This document shows positions 55,386 through 64,000 of a stretch of DNA of 64,000 bases, piece after piece. The DNA comes from Notamacropus eugenii (Eukaryota > Chordata > Mammalia > Diprotodontia > Macropodidae), in contig NC_092874.1 in assembly GCF_028372415.1 (NCBI RefSeq), forward strand, positions 119,237,244 to 119,301,243, read 5' to 3'. The stretch's first letter is position 1; each line of letters starts with the position of its first letter. Position numbers and translations under genes: made by a program. The notes beneath the pieces were generated by a model. That model saw nothing but the letters and a program-made list of their open reading frames with translations, made no database searches and was not told the origin of the DNA.

Positions 55386-56345
55386 TCCCACTGTTAGTAG
55401 TATATATGCTTTAAGCTGTGTCTCCATTCCTAGTGGGTGGTCTTGAACTGAGCCATGATTATTTCTTTTCTATTGTGAAGTGTCTGACTGGTGTCTGGGA
55501 ATCAGACTTGATTGTCCTTGGCTTTGGAACCAAGGTTTTCTCAAAGTAAACTGACCTCCATGGACAATCAACCATTTACCTTCACCTTGTTAGCACCTTA
55601 CTCTAGCTAAAGAGTGAGTCCATCATAGACTACGACCAAATAGACAGAGACCTTGAAGCTATTCATCACTGGGAGGACACATGGAATTGCAGACCTTCTC
55701 ACTACATTCCTCCTATGCAAATGATTTAGTTATATCATAGGTAAACAATTGAACAGAAATGCACAGGCACAAATAATTTCTTTCGCATCCCCTTGCAAGT
55801 TCTATATTCTTGTGCCTGGTTCTTTGCTCCACCCCCCTACCACCTATAAGCTTAATACTGAGACTCTCCCCACTGGGAAACAGCCTCCTTTGGCTATTTA
55901 GGGCAGAAGGCTGTCAGCAGGTCTCCGGCTTCACAAAGTCATTTCTCGATTTACAGCTCAGCTGTCTTTGGAGCAGGGGTTTGTTTCCTGCAGGATTATT
56001 ACTATTGCCTATGGACTTGCCTTAATTTGTACTGACTCCTTCTCTGATTTCCTACAGGCAAACCCTGTCAGCAGCCACCTGTAGACCCTGGATGCCAAGG
56101 TCAATAATCCCTCCCCTCTATTAAGAGCATGGAAAGTGTAATCAATGAAGGGTTAGCAGCTCTACCCTAGGGACTAAATTTTAAGAGCTCACCTGCATGA
56201 AGGGTTGGTTCTCTTTGGCATAACAGTTCAGGTCTGAGCTGCAAACAACAGACCAAAACCAAGACAAGCCCAATTCTCCTACATGCAGCTGCCAAATTCA
56301 TATCCTGGCTGGTGGGGCAGTGTTTTCAGAGCACAATAAAGCTGT
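55386..56345 (+). other. Unique stretch with 3'-exon or LTR-like signals
   Basis: A pyrimidine-rich acceptor-like word CTCTGATTTCCTACAG ends at about 56058 and an AATAAA in GAGCACAATAAAGCTG lies at about 56335, about 280 bases on. That would suit a terminal exon of a plus-strand lncRNA. Alternatively CACCTATAAGC (about 55845) and the same AATAAA could be a promoter and polyadenylation signal of an LTR fossil. I cannot decide between these, and both may be chance. Confidence 0.25.
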
Positions 56346-56529
56346 TTAGAGCTCTTGGGACTGCATGCGTGCCAGGCTCCCTGTCCAGAATGTTCTTTGA
56401 ACTGCTTAATAATAACACTACAATCTGGTATTTCTCCAGTATCTCTCTTCCTAGTAGAGCTCAGAGTGCTTCCTGATATTATCTTAATCCACTTTGCAAG
56501 TGGAAGGGGAAAAAAATCCCTTTATCTTG

Positions 56530-56703
56530 TGATGCAGTAGAAAGAGTTCTGGATTTGGATCCAGACTCAGGTTCAAAGTTCAGCTCTGCCCCTTCTACCA
56601 GTCACTTTATCTCTCTGAACTCAGTTTCCTCAAATATAAAATGAGGGGATTGGACTAGATGATCTCTAAGTTCTTTTTTTCAATCCTAAATGTATGATCC
56701 TAT
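56530..56703 (+). mobile_element. MIR-like CORE-SINE
   Basis: GATGCAGTAGAAAGAGTTCT head, CAGGTTCAAAGTTCAG B box, GACTAGATGATCTCTAAGTT tail. Confidence 0.85.
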
Positions 56704-56710
56704 TGTAATT

Positions 56711-56947
56711 TGTTGTTGTTCAGTCTTATCAGACTCTTCATGACCCCATGTAGGGTTTTCTTAGCAAAGACACAGGAATGGTTTGTTATTTACTTCTCCA
56801 GACCATTTTACAGATGAGGAAACTGAGGCCAACAGGGTTAAGTGACTTGGCCAGAATCACATAGCTAGGCAATGTCTGAGGCCAGATTTGAACTCAAGAA
56901 AATGAGTCTTCCTGATTCCAGGCATGCTGGGTCACCTAGCTGCCTCT
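56711..56947 (-). mobile_element. Mar-1-like CORE-SINE
   Basis: TTGTTGTTCAGTCTTATCAG opens, CATTTTACAGATGAGGAAAC core, GGGTCACCTAGCTGCCTC closes. It lies tail to tail with the MIR on its left. Confidence 0.95.
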
Positions 56948-57354
56948 TTAAGGTCTTTTTTCAGCAGTTTAGTGCTGAAAAAGACTAGAAAGAACACTTT
57001 TTGGGTAAAGGAAAATATTTAAATCAACTGTCAAAGGATATAAGGTATTGTCTCTGTTATATAAGAACATTTTGGTTCCTGAAAGGAATGGGAAAAATGT
57101 TATTCTGATAAGAACTATTAAATATGTATGTGAAGAAACACAGCTTTCAGATGCAATTTTAGTAGTTGTTTTTTATTTTTTAAACACAAAATTAACTGAG
57201 ATATAAATATGAAGATTCACTAAACCTTGTGAATGATGAAGGATGATGCCTCATGTATGTATCAATAGTCTGATGACTTAGTAGGACCAAGATAACTTTT
57301 ATTTATTGAATATTGGAATTAAGTACAAAGAAATATTTTGAAGGAAACAAAATA
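56948..57354. other. Unique intergenic stretch
   Basis: AT-rich, nothing assigned. Confidence 0.4.
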
Positions 57355-57362
57355 TCCTGGAG

Positions 57363-57479
57363 CAGAGGTAAGTAACCTGCGGCCTCCAGGCCACATGTGG
57401 CCCTCCAGGTCCTCAATTGTGGCTCTTTGACTGAGTCTAGTCAAACTAGCCACCCGAGGCCACTGGTTCCCCACCCCTG
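57363..57479. mobile_element. hAT-like MITE, family C (117 bp)
   Basis: Terminal inverted repeats: left GTAACCTGCGGCCTCCAGGC, right GCCACTGGTTCCCCACCCCT. The left outer end reads CAGAGGTAAG and the right ends ACCCCTG. Flanking 8-mers TCCTGGAG (57355-57362) and CCTTAGAG (57480-57487) match at 5 of 8 with all differences transitions. Centre ACTGAGTCTAGTCAAAC is a likely internal deletion joint. Confidence 0.85.
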
Positions 57480-57487
57480 CCTTAGAG

Positions 57488-58045
57488 GAACATGCTGAGA
57501 ACCTAGAGCTGCAAAGCATTCTGGTCCTTTAGCTCACTGGCACATAAATTTTATAACTGAAGAGGATAAAACTTAAAAAAATGAAAAATTGTACAAACAT
57601 TTGGAGACCGAGTTATGACTGAAAAAGAACTGTCAATTTCAAAGGGGAAATTTGTGGAGTTTTTAATCTTTTTAAATAAAAGTTACTGAGAACAAGGAGG
57701 CTTTGATCTAAACCACTAAAAATATTTGGATAAGAGGTATAGGATATAGGAGGCTGAGCTTGAAGGAGGAAGAACCTGGCAAGTAAAGACTGAAGAAACA
57801 GAAGAGGGTTGGAAAAGCAATTTGTTAGACTGGTTGGAAAAGGGGCTTTGACCAATAGCAAGACTAGTCAGGCCACAAGAGGCTTCAGCTATTTGAATCT
57901 TGATTGACTGAATGATGGATACAGTTTTAGTTATTACTCTTCAGCATTATCTAGAGTTAAGAGGTAAAGTTTCTCAGAAGTATATGCTTTCCCTTTCCTC
58001 CTCTTCTGGTTTGAAAGAGAAAAGCAGTAAGAGAAAAATAGGAAC
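57488..58045. other. Unique intergenic stretch
   Basis: No element seen. Confidence 0.4.
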
Positions 58046-58048
58046 TTT

Positions 58049-58073
58049 GTCTATCTATCTATCTATCTATCTA

Positions 58074-58116
<43 letters not shown>

Positions 58117-58128
58117 GTTTATCTATCC
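58049..58128 (+). repeat. CTAT/CTGT compound microsatellite
   Basis: About 6 CTAT units, 8 CTGT units, then CTAT again. Compound structure suggests a CTAT to CTGT change that then spread. Confidence 0.97.
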
Positions 58129-58139
58129 AGGCTTTGTAG

Positions 58140-59200
58140 AAAAAACAGGCTAGGCTTGTTTGCCTTGCTCAGAGAGTCAACCTGAGTTGTTTGCTTTAAG
58201 CTCTGTTCTGAATGGACAGTGCAGCATCTGAGTGATTGAATTAATTACTGGCTGGGCCTGGCTGTTTGTCCCTAGAAGAGCCAGCATCTTTAGCTTTGCA
58301 GCTCCTTGCCTTTTAAAGGGAGCTGCTTTACATTAAGAGAGAATATTTTCTAACTACCTTTGTAAGGGTGATTGTTAATTGAAAGATTTTTGAATGCTAT
58401 GCTCATATATAAAAGGGAAGATGATTTGTCTAGCTGGAGAGCACCAACAAACCAATCAGTTAATACAGATGGGGTTTCATAAGGTACGGATATTCCTCAA
58501 TGGAAAATGATATCAAAGTCTATAGTTCACAGTTGTGAGTTTTCCCAAACACATTGGTTTTTCTCCTTCATGCACTTTCCTACCTGTAAGTGTAGGCCTA
58601 CTCAGCCCCACAGAAATGGAGTGTATTGGTGGCAAAGTATGATTCAGGTTTATATATAGATTACAATGTATTTTATTATTTCTGCATTTTACTTAATATG
58701 TGAATATTTGTGATATTTATTTTGTCTTACTGTTAAGTAAATGATCATGTTTAAGATCTTAAAGCGTCATTATTGTGAATGACTAGTTTGCATAAACATA
58801 ATACTTAGTATATGGGCTGTCTACATCCACTGTAGCCCAGTGTGATGTGGTACATTATGAATAGTTAGTTATATAAATAGAAATGCATCAATGAGTACTC
58901 AAAAGTTATAGTAGCGGATAGGAGTGTTTTTCCCTTCCACATGGTTATCTGTAGGACCCTGAGAGAATTTGCATTTAACTATATAGTGGTGATCAATCTT
59001 TGGGAACTTAGACTTGCTAGTATGAGAGCAGCGTGGAGTGAGTGAACCAACTCACAGAATAAGTAGGTGTCTACAAGCCCCATGTGAGAGGTGATAATTG
59101 GTTACATGGTGATTCTATGACCTTACTACCTAGTTTTCCAGGAATATTGACATGGCTGGTAGATTTTTAGAGTTTGGGAAGCAGGAGAAAGTGAGGTAGC
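58140..59200. promoter_or_regulatory. Long unique block, candidate conserved regulatory DNA
   Basis: About 1 kb free of transposons. Sub-block 58190-58500 has GAATTAATTACTGGCTGG, GGTGATTGTTAATTGAAAG and CCAATCAGTTAATACAG, i.e. several homeodomain-type words. No coding frame. Confidence 0.35.
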
Positions 59201-59204
59201 AATG

Positions 59205-59346
59205 TTAAGTATATATACACATGCATGTACATATATACACACACAGAGATAAACATATGTATACGTACCTATGCATAATACCTACATGTATATAGATATA
59301 TTTATATCTATTTGTATATAGATATTTGTATGTGTGAATATAAGTA

Positions 59347-59384
<38 letters not shown>
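59205..59384 (+). repeat. TA/CA microsatellite ending in pure CA
   Basis: Interrupted ATATAC/ATGTAT repeats, then about 18 CA units at 59349-59384. Confidence 0.9.
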
Positions 59385-59387
<3 letters not shown>

Positions 59388-59584
59388 TTAGAGCTATTCA
59401 GTTATAGCCAACAATGGGGAAAAAACTTGGTCCCTGAGAAGGAATTGTTCCCAAGTTGGAGGGTGGTGACTTTTCTATCCCTCCTACCCCCATGGGTCAT
59501 TTTGCTTAGATACGTAGTTACTCAACCAGTAAGAGATACCATAGTTAGCAGAGAGAAGAGACACTCCAGGTGAGGGGTGGGAGG

Positions 59585-59647
59585 TGGGGGGTGTGTGTGT
59601 GTGTGTGGGTGTGTGGGGGTGTGTGTGGGTGTGGGTGTGTGTGTGTT
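59585..59647 (+). repeat. GT/GGGTGT microsatellite
   Basis: About 60 bases of GT with GGGTGT variants, 200 bases from a CA repeat on the same strand. The two could pair as an imperfect inverted repeat in single-stranded form. Confidence 0.95.
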
Positions 59648-60146
59648 GACAGTCAGCTGAGGCAGCTTCAAGGAGCAGGACTTCTAGCAGCAGAAAAGAG
59701 AGCTGGTAAACGACTCAAGAAAGCTCTCCCTGATAGTTAAAAGTCAAGTTCTGCTTGGATCCCACAAGAGAGAAAGGGATATTAAGGTCCTGCAGTATCA
59801 GGAATTGTGAGCTGGCTCGGCCCCTTGCATTTCCTATATATGCGCCTCACTTCCATTGTATTCAAAGTTTATACCTCTCTTTCTATGAGTGTTACATGTA
59901 TATTTGTGGGAGAGTGTGGCCCAGGTTTCTGGAATGGGAATAATGTTTTGTAGCTACTTCTTACTATGTGTGTGTTTGTCCTTCATTGCTGAAGAAGCCC
60001 ATACCATCAGAAAAATAATGACATTACTTGCACTTGACTTTGTTTTGAGTGAGGGAGGGCTGTGCAGGTCACCAGCCTCACTTCTCCTCCAGAGCTATCT
60101 GAACCCAGTGACCAGATATTCATCAGAATGACTGGAGATGACCCAG
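59648..60146. other. Unique intergenic stretch
   Basis: Nothing assigned. Confidence 0.4.
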
Positions 60147-60262
60147 CATGAGGAAATTGGGGTTAAGTGACTTGCTCAAGGTCACACAGCTAGTGAGTGT
60201 CAAGTGTCTGAGGTGAGATTTGAACTCAGATCCTCCTGACTCCTGCACTATACCATCTTGGT
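60147..60262 (-). mobile_element. MIR-like CORE-SINE fragment
   Basis: GTGACTTGCTCAAGGTCACA, then GAGATTTGAACTCAGATCCT; the tail is missing. The core word GTGTC is duplicated (GAGTGTCAAGTGTCTGAGG). Confidence 0.85.
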
Positions 60263-60920
60263 AAATGCCTTTGCTAAGAGCTAATTGTGTTTACTAGCTG
60301 ATTACTAACGGAAAGCATACTGGTGAGGGCTCATGAGTCATAGTTTTAGAAAGGTAGTCTCAGAGGAGCCTTAAAACCTGAGAGTAGCCCTTCCATGAAG
60401 GACCCAGCTTATAAACTGTAATTGCCAAGTTGGAAAGGTAGCCTAGAGAGGTGCTACACTAATCTGACTTCTATAGCAGCATGGCCTCATTGATTATCTT
60501 GCAAAAACTCATTGAATTATTAACTAGTCTATCTCAATCATTCCATATTCTAAGGTACAAGCATCAGACACACAACCTCACACAGCCTGCAATATTCCTC
60601 AGTACTACCTGGAACCAGATTAAAATATAATTGGGAAATATTTAACAAAATAAATAAAAATACAATAAAACATAAACATTACATTTTAAAATCAAGTCAA
60701 CATGTGGTTTAGAATAATTTTTTAGTCTGATTCCACTGCTCTAAATTGCAAGCCTAGAACTGCCCTGATATCTTCTAAAATCACTGTCAAGTATGTTGAC
60801 TATTCCTCTGATTGGCCAATATATCTACCTATTTATCTGTGTTTACAGATTCATGTTCCTATTGATCTGAGCTCAGACCTAGTAGAAATATGTAAGACCT
60901 GTTCCATTATTCTTTACATG
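60263..60920. other. Unique intergenic stretch
   Basis: A-rich at 60615-60680; no gene. Confidence 0.4.
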
Positions 60921-60924
60921 TAGA

Positions 60925-61116
60925 TCTTGAGCAAGAGCTGGAAGTTACTTCAGAAGCCATCTAGAACAAATGCCTAATTTTTTACAGATAAACCGAGATC
61001 CAAGAAGGATAGGTGACTTGTCCAAGGACATTCAGATAGTATTTGGAGGTGGAATCTGAACCCACATCCTCTAACTCCAAAGGCAGTGTTTTTTTCTAAT
61101 ATATTATGCTGCTTCA
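60925..61116 (-). mobile_element. MIR-like CORE-SINE
   Basis: GCAAGAGCTGGAAGTTACTT, GGTGACTTGTCCAAGGACAT and GTGGAATCTGAACCCACATC. Confidence 0.75.
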
Positions 61117-61119
61117 CTA

Positions 61120-61680
61120 ATATCTCTAATTACATCGTTAGCCTCATGGAGGAAAAGACTGCATTTAACATCCTTTCACAGCCTTCATTTCAAACATGTT
61201 TTACCTTTTAAAGTCTTCTACAAAGCAGATGCTCAATAGGAATTTATGGATTTGTGATTTATAAATTCAGGGTATTAGTCCTGATAGATTAGTTCACCAA
61301 CTATTTGTTGAGCAGCTACTATGTGCATTGTTAAGCCAAACTAAACTAAAAGCTGTTTCTCTAGTTTAGTGTGCCATCTTCTACCTCTGTGATTTTGTAT
61401 AGACTAACTATCCTACCATTCCTGGAATGTAAGCCATCCTTGTATTAGAATTGTTACTTCCTTCATGGCTCAGCTAACATGCTACATCCTGGACCTCAAT
61501 AAATCCTCCTTTATTTCCTCAGTAGCTGAAATTCTCTACTCTGTCAATTTACTTTGTATCTACTCATCTATGCATATGTTTCTTCCTACTAGGACATATA
61601 TTCTCAGAGAATGGCTTTGCTTTTGTTTTTGTATTCCAAGTCCCAAATAAAATTCTTTCCACATGAGTTTACTTAGTAAA
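61120..61680 (+). mobile_element. Two L2 3' pieces
   Basis: First ends AAGCAGATGCTCAATAGGAA (about 61226); second has CCTTCATGGCTCAGCTAACA (about 61460), then CTCCTTTATTTCCTC and CAAATAAAATTCTTTCC. A short antisense L2 start (GAGCAGCTACTATGTGC) lies between. Confidence 0.6.
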
Positions 61681-61684
61681 AAAA

Positions 61685-62055
61685 TGTTTTAAAAAATTTA
61701 TTGATGACTTTTGTTTTTCTATCATAGACATTTCCCAATAAAGAATCCTCCTAACACCCTCCACACAAAGTCTCTCTACCCCAACCCTCTCTTGTAATTA
61801 AAAAGATAACTAAGGAAAACCAACTGACTTATCAACTACCATTCCACAACCATAGCCTTCCATCCCTTTACTTACTGTAGGAAGACATGTTATATCACTT
61901 GTTTTTTTGTGACTGAAACTAATCACTGCAATTGGTCAAACTTTTACTTTTATTCACATTATTTATGTCACTGTGACTATCATTCTCCTAATCCTATTTA
62001 TTCATTCTGCATCAGTTCATATAAGTCTTCCCAAGTTCTTTGAATTCCTCAGAAA
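61685..62055 (-). mobile_element. L1 3' UTR fragment, antisense
   Basis: TTATCAACTACCATTCCACA, ATTCATTCTGCATCAGTTCA then TATAAGTCTTCCCAAG, matching the L1 end at 13.9-14.0 kb. Confidence 0.7.
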
Positions 62056-62084
62056 ATGTTGTTAAATTGGATGGAAATGAATTG

Positions 62085-62635
62085 CGTTGTGCAAGGAGTT
62101 ATGAGGAATACAAAAGAAATGTAAGCTGTAGTCCCTGTCCCCTGGGAGTTTAGAATCTTGCTGAGAAAAACACAAACATAGGAAAAAGTTATGTAACTAA
62201 CCAGTTTTAAGTGGCATAAAATAGTGATCTAAACAGTAAAAATTGGAGGAACACTAAGGAGAAGATCACTATAGCCTGGAGCTGTTGGGGCATGTCTCAT
62301 AAAGCATGTGAGACTTGAGTTAGATCTTAAAGAATGGGTAGGATTTGAATTTATTAAGGGCAATCCAAGGGCAGGGAAGAACCTGGGCAGGAGCACGGCA
62401 CATCTGGGGAATGAGGAGAAGACCAATCTTTCAAAAGTGGAGGATGTGCATAGAGGATCTGTTTGAAAGTGGGCTAAGATTACCCTGAGCTTTGAATTCT
62501 AGGCTGAGGAGTTCAGAATTTAGCCTGTGGGCAGTGGGGGCTCATTATAGGTTTTTAAGCAGGAAAATGACTTGATAAAATATTTTAGGAAGATTATTTT
62601 GGTGACAGAAGACAGAGAGCTTTTACCCAGGAAGT
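62085..62635 (-). mobile_element. L2 LINE 3' fragment
   Basis: GTCCCTGTCCCCTGGGAGTT, GAGTTAGATCTTAAAGAATG, CTGTGGGCAGTGGGGGCTCA and GGAAAATGACTTGATAAAAT in order. Confidence 0.75.
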
Positions 62636-62694
62636 TAGACAGACAAGGGGGATTAAAATGAGGAACTAAAGAACATATGGACTCAGCCCCATTC

Positions 62695-62812
62695 CATTTG
62701 CTTCTCTCTAAATTGGCACAACTCCAATCCTTATCTATAAAATGATAATACTATCTGTCCTGATGAAAGTTCTTGGTAAACTATAAAATGCTATATAAAA
62801 GTAAGCTTCATC
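62695..62812 (+). mobile_element. MIR core-tail fragment
   Basis: ATCCTTATCTATAAAATGAT, then GGTAAACTATAAAATGCTAT. Confidence 0.5.
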
Positions 62813-62824
62813 TATCTATCATCA

Positions 62825-63105
62825 ATTCAGCCACCAGGGTGGTTTTATAAACACATCAGCTGGGCATCTTGCAGGGCAATGATGGTGTGATCATGTTTTG
62901 GTAACAGTTCAGAAGGGGGTGCTTGCCAACATTTGCTGAATCACCTGATGACTGTCGTCCCAACAGATTTTTGTGATGTATTTATTGGAGGCCCACACAA
63001 TTAAGATGCAATTATCAGATTATTCTGAATTATTAAAGTGAAATCACCAGCGCCTGACCTTTCTAGAGTACTGTCACTTATACCGATCACCTTATTTTAT
63101 CCCTT
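62825..63105. promoter_or_regulatory. Unique block, candidate conserved regulatory element
   Basis: 280 bp without transposon sequence. Words GATGCAATTATCAGATTATT and CTGAATTATTAAAGTGAAAT and GGTGTGATCATG are of homeodomain/GATA type. No coding frame. Conservation cannot be tested here. Confidence 0.35.
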
Positions 63106-63109
63106 CAGC

Positions 63110-63170
63110 AATCATATGAGTCAAGAAATAATAATAATCGATATAGTGCTTTAAGATTTGGAAAGCACTT
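63110..63170 (-). mobile_element. MIR tail, left part of a copy split by 7SL
   Basis: AATAATAATAATCGATATAG then GGAAAGCACTT is a reversed MIR tail; the copy resumes at 63495. Confidence 0.75.
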
Positions 63171-63172
63171 AA

Positions 63173-63205
<33 letters not shown>

Positions 63206-63485
63206 GGTCTCCCTATGTCACTTAGGCTGGAAGTGTAGGGGCTACCCATGGGCCCAGTGCCAGTCTGGTCAGCATAGGGACTTCTACCTCCTCTGTTTCT
63301 GATTTAGACTGGTTCAACCTTCCTTAGATCATATGATCATCCCTTGCTTCTAGGGGCTCAAGATGCTAATGCCAAACTTAGTGAGGACACCTGATCGGCT
63401 TACCCCATAGCACCTCAGAACTCCAGAGCTCAAAAGATCCACTAGCCTCAGCCTTCCCAATAGCTGGAATTACTATGCATGGCTC
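63173..63485 (-). pseudogene. RN7SL: 7SL RNA (SRP RNA) retrocopy, nearly full length
   Basis: Minus strand aligns along almost all of 7SL: Alu-domain 5' part TCCAGCTATTGGGAAGGCTG, then GCCGATCAGGTGTCCTCACT and AAGTTTGGCAT, S-domain GGAAGGTTGAACCAG and AATCAGAAACAGAGGAGGTA, and 3' end CCAGCCTAAGTGACATAGGG then AGACCAATCTT. Only about the first dozen bases are missing. The plus strand shows a 27-base T run (63173-63199), i.e. a poly(A) tail. Target duplications AAAGCACTT (63162-63170) and AAAACACTT (63486-63494) match at 8 of 9. So it was copied from RNA, presumably by L1. Many substitutions make SRP function unlikely. The S domain is retained, so it is not an Alu-like SINE. Confidence 0.93.
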
Positions 63486-63655
63486 AAAACACTTTACCAA
63501 TAGCATCTCATTTGATCCTCACAACAACCCCATAAGGCATATATCTATAAGTATTGTTATAGCTATTTTATAGATGAGGAAACTGAGGCTAGAAGTTAAG
63601 TGATTTGCCCACAGCCACAATTCCAAATCTGGCATTCTTTTCATTGTAACATCTT
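63486..63655 (-). mobile_element. MIR core and head, right part of the split copy
   Basis: TAGCATCTCATTTGATCCTC, GATGAGGAAACTGAGGCTAG, GATTTGCCCACAGCC; the head is eroded. Confidence 0.85.
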
Positions 63656-63659
63656 GTTT

Positions 63660-63825
63660 CATTGTTACTGTGTGATTCAGGGCAAGCCACTTAACCTCTG
63701 CCTCAGTTTCCTCAAGAGTAAAATGGGGATAATAATATCTACCTCCCAGGGTTTTTGTGGGGACTGAATGAGAAAATATTTGTAAATATTTGTACTTAGA
63801 AAAGATAGGTGCTAAATAAATACTT
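63660..63825 (+). mobile_element. MIR-like CORE-SINE, 5'-truncated
   Basis: GTGATTCAGGGCAAGCCACT, CCTACCTCC-type tail CTACCTCCCAGGGTTTTTGT and GGTGCTAAATAAATACTTAT. Confidence 0.85.
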
Positions 63826-63940
63826 ATTTCCTTCCTCTTATTTATAGATAAGAAGGCTGTAGAATAGAGAAGTAAAGTCACTTACCCAAGGTCAAAAAAC
63901 TTGTTAATGATGAGCAAGATCTGGGCTTCCTAATGCCTTA
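63826..63940 (-). mobile_element. MIR-like CORE-SINE, eroded
   Basis: TTATAGATAAGAAGGCTGTA, GTCACTTACCCAAGGTCAAA, CTGGGCTTCCTAATGCC. It lies tail to tail with the copy on its left; an L2-like terminus begins at about 63960 and runs off the edge. Confidence 0.7.
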
Positions 63941-64000
63941 CTTTCTTTCTTTCCCTATCTGTCTTATTTAATTGCATTCACCTAGTGCATACTCAATAAA

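Noticed and set aside
63173-63485. Alu-like SINE
   Set aside because: The S domain of 7SL is retained, so it is a 7SL retrocopy rather than an Alu/B1-type element.

Overview
This window is vertebrate nuclear DNA, most probably from a marsupial. It has one clear CpG island (about 3.74-5.43 kb) in otherwise CpG-poor sequence. The rest is dense with CORE-SINEs of two kinds: MIR/Ther-1-like copies, and Mar-1-like copies whose 3' end carries the RTE/BovB-type terminal motif. Old L2, L3/CR1 and L1 LINE pieces and hAT-type miniature transposons fill much of the remainder. Mar-1-type SINEs with RTE tails and this form of L1 3' end point to a marsupial; no Alu, B1/B2 or carnivore SINE is present.

The only protein-coding exon I can support is the first coding exon of muskelin (MKLN1), on the minus strand at 4449-4546. 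It encodes 32 codons plus two bases, followed by a consensus splice donor. Positions 1-4448 are therefore MKLN1 intron 1 and everything right of about 4.6 kb lies upstream of the gene. In human and mouse this promoter is bidirectional and also drives the p53-induced lncRNA LINC-PINT in the opposite direction. By synteny a plus-strand LINC-PINT orthologue would start near 4.7-5.5 kb and run rightwards through this window, but no exon of it can be identified from sequence alone.

Layout. 0-3.7 kb: intron 1 with SINE and L2 remnants. 3.7-5.4 kb: CpG-island promoter with YY1, GC-box, E-box and NRF1-like motifs. 5.5-19.4 kb: repeats, with an L1 ORF2 mosaic at 8.3-10.4 kb, an antisense L1 3' half at 13.5-15.6 kb and an L2 with a recognisable decayed RT motif at 18.3-19.4 kb. 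19.8-20.4 kb: repeat-free block that looks like a regulatory element. 20.7-33.1 kb: SINEs, purine tracts, an L3/CR1 copy at 28.8-30.2 kb holding two younger insertions and a 22-bp minisatellite, and another antisense L1 end. 33.2-33.7 kb: possible solo LTR fossil. 35.2-35.7 kb: L3/CR1 3' end. 36-43 kb: microsatellites, SINEs, L2 and a second LTR-like fossil. 46.6-48.7 kb: a nested retroposon with a perfect 12-bp target duplication, and an L2/L1/SINE mosaic. 49-64 kb: L2, L1 and SINE pieces, a hAT MITE, several unique blocks, and near the right end a nearly full-length 7SL RNA retrocopy inserted into a MIR.

I find no CRISPR array, operon, toxin system or other new gene system. The interest lies in promoter architecture, nested transposon history, the 7SL retrocopy and a handful of unique blocks that may be conserved regulatory DNA or lncRNA exons.
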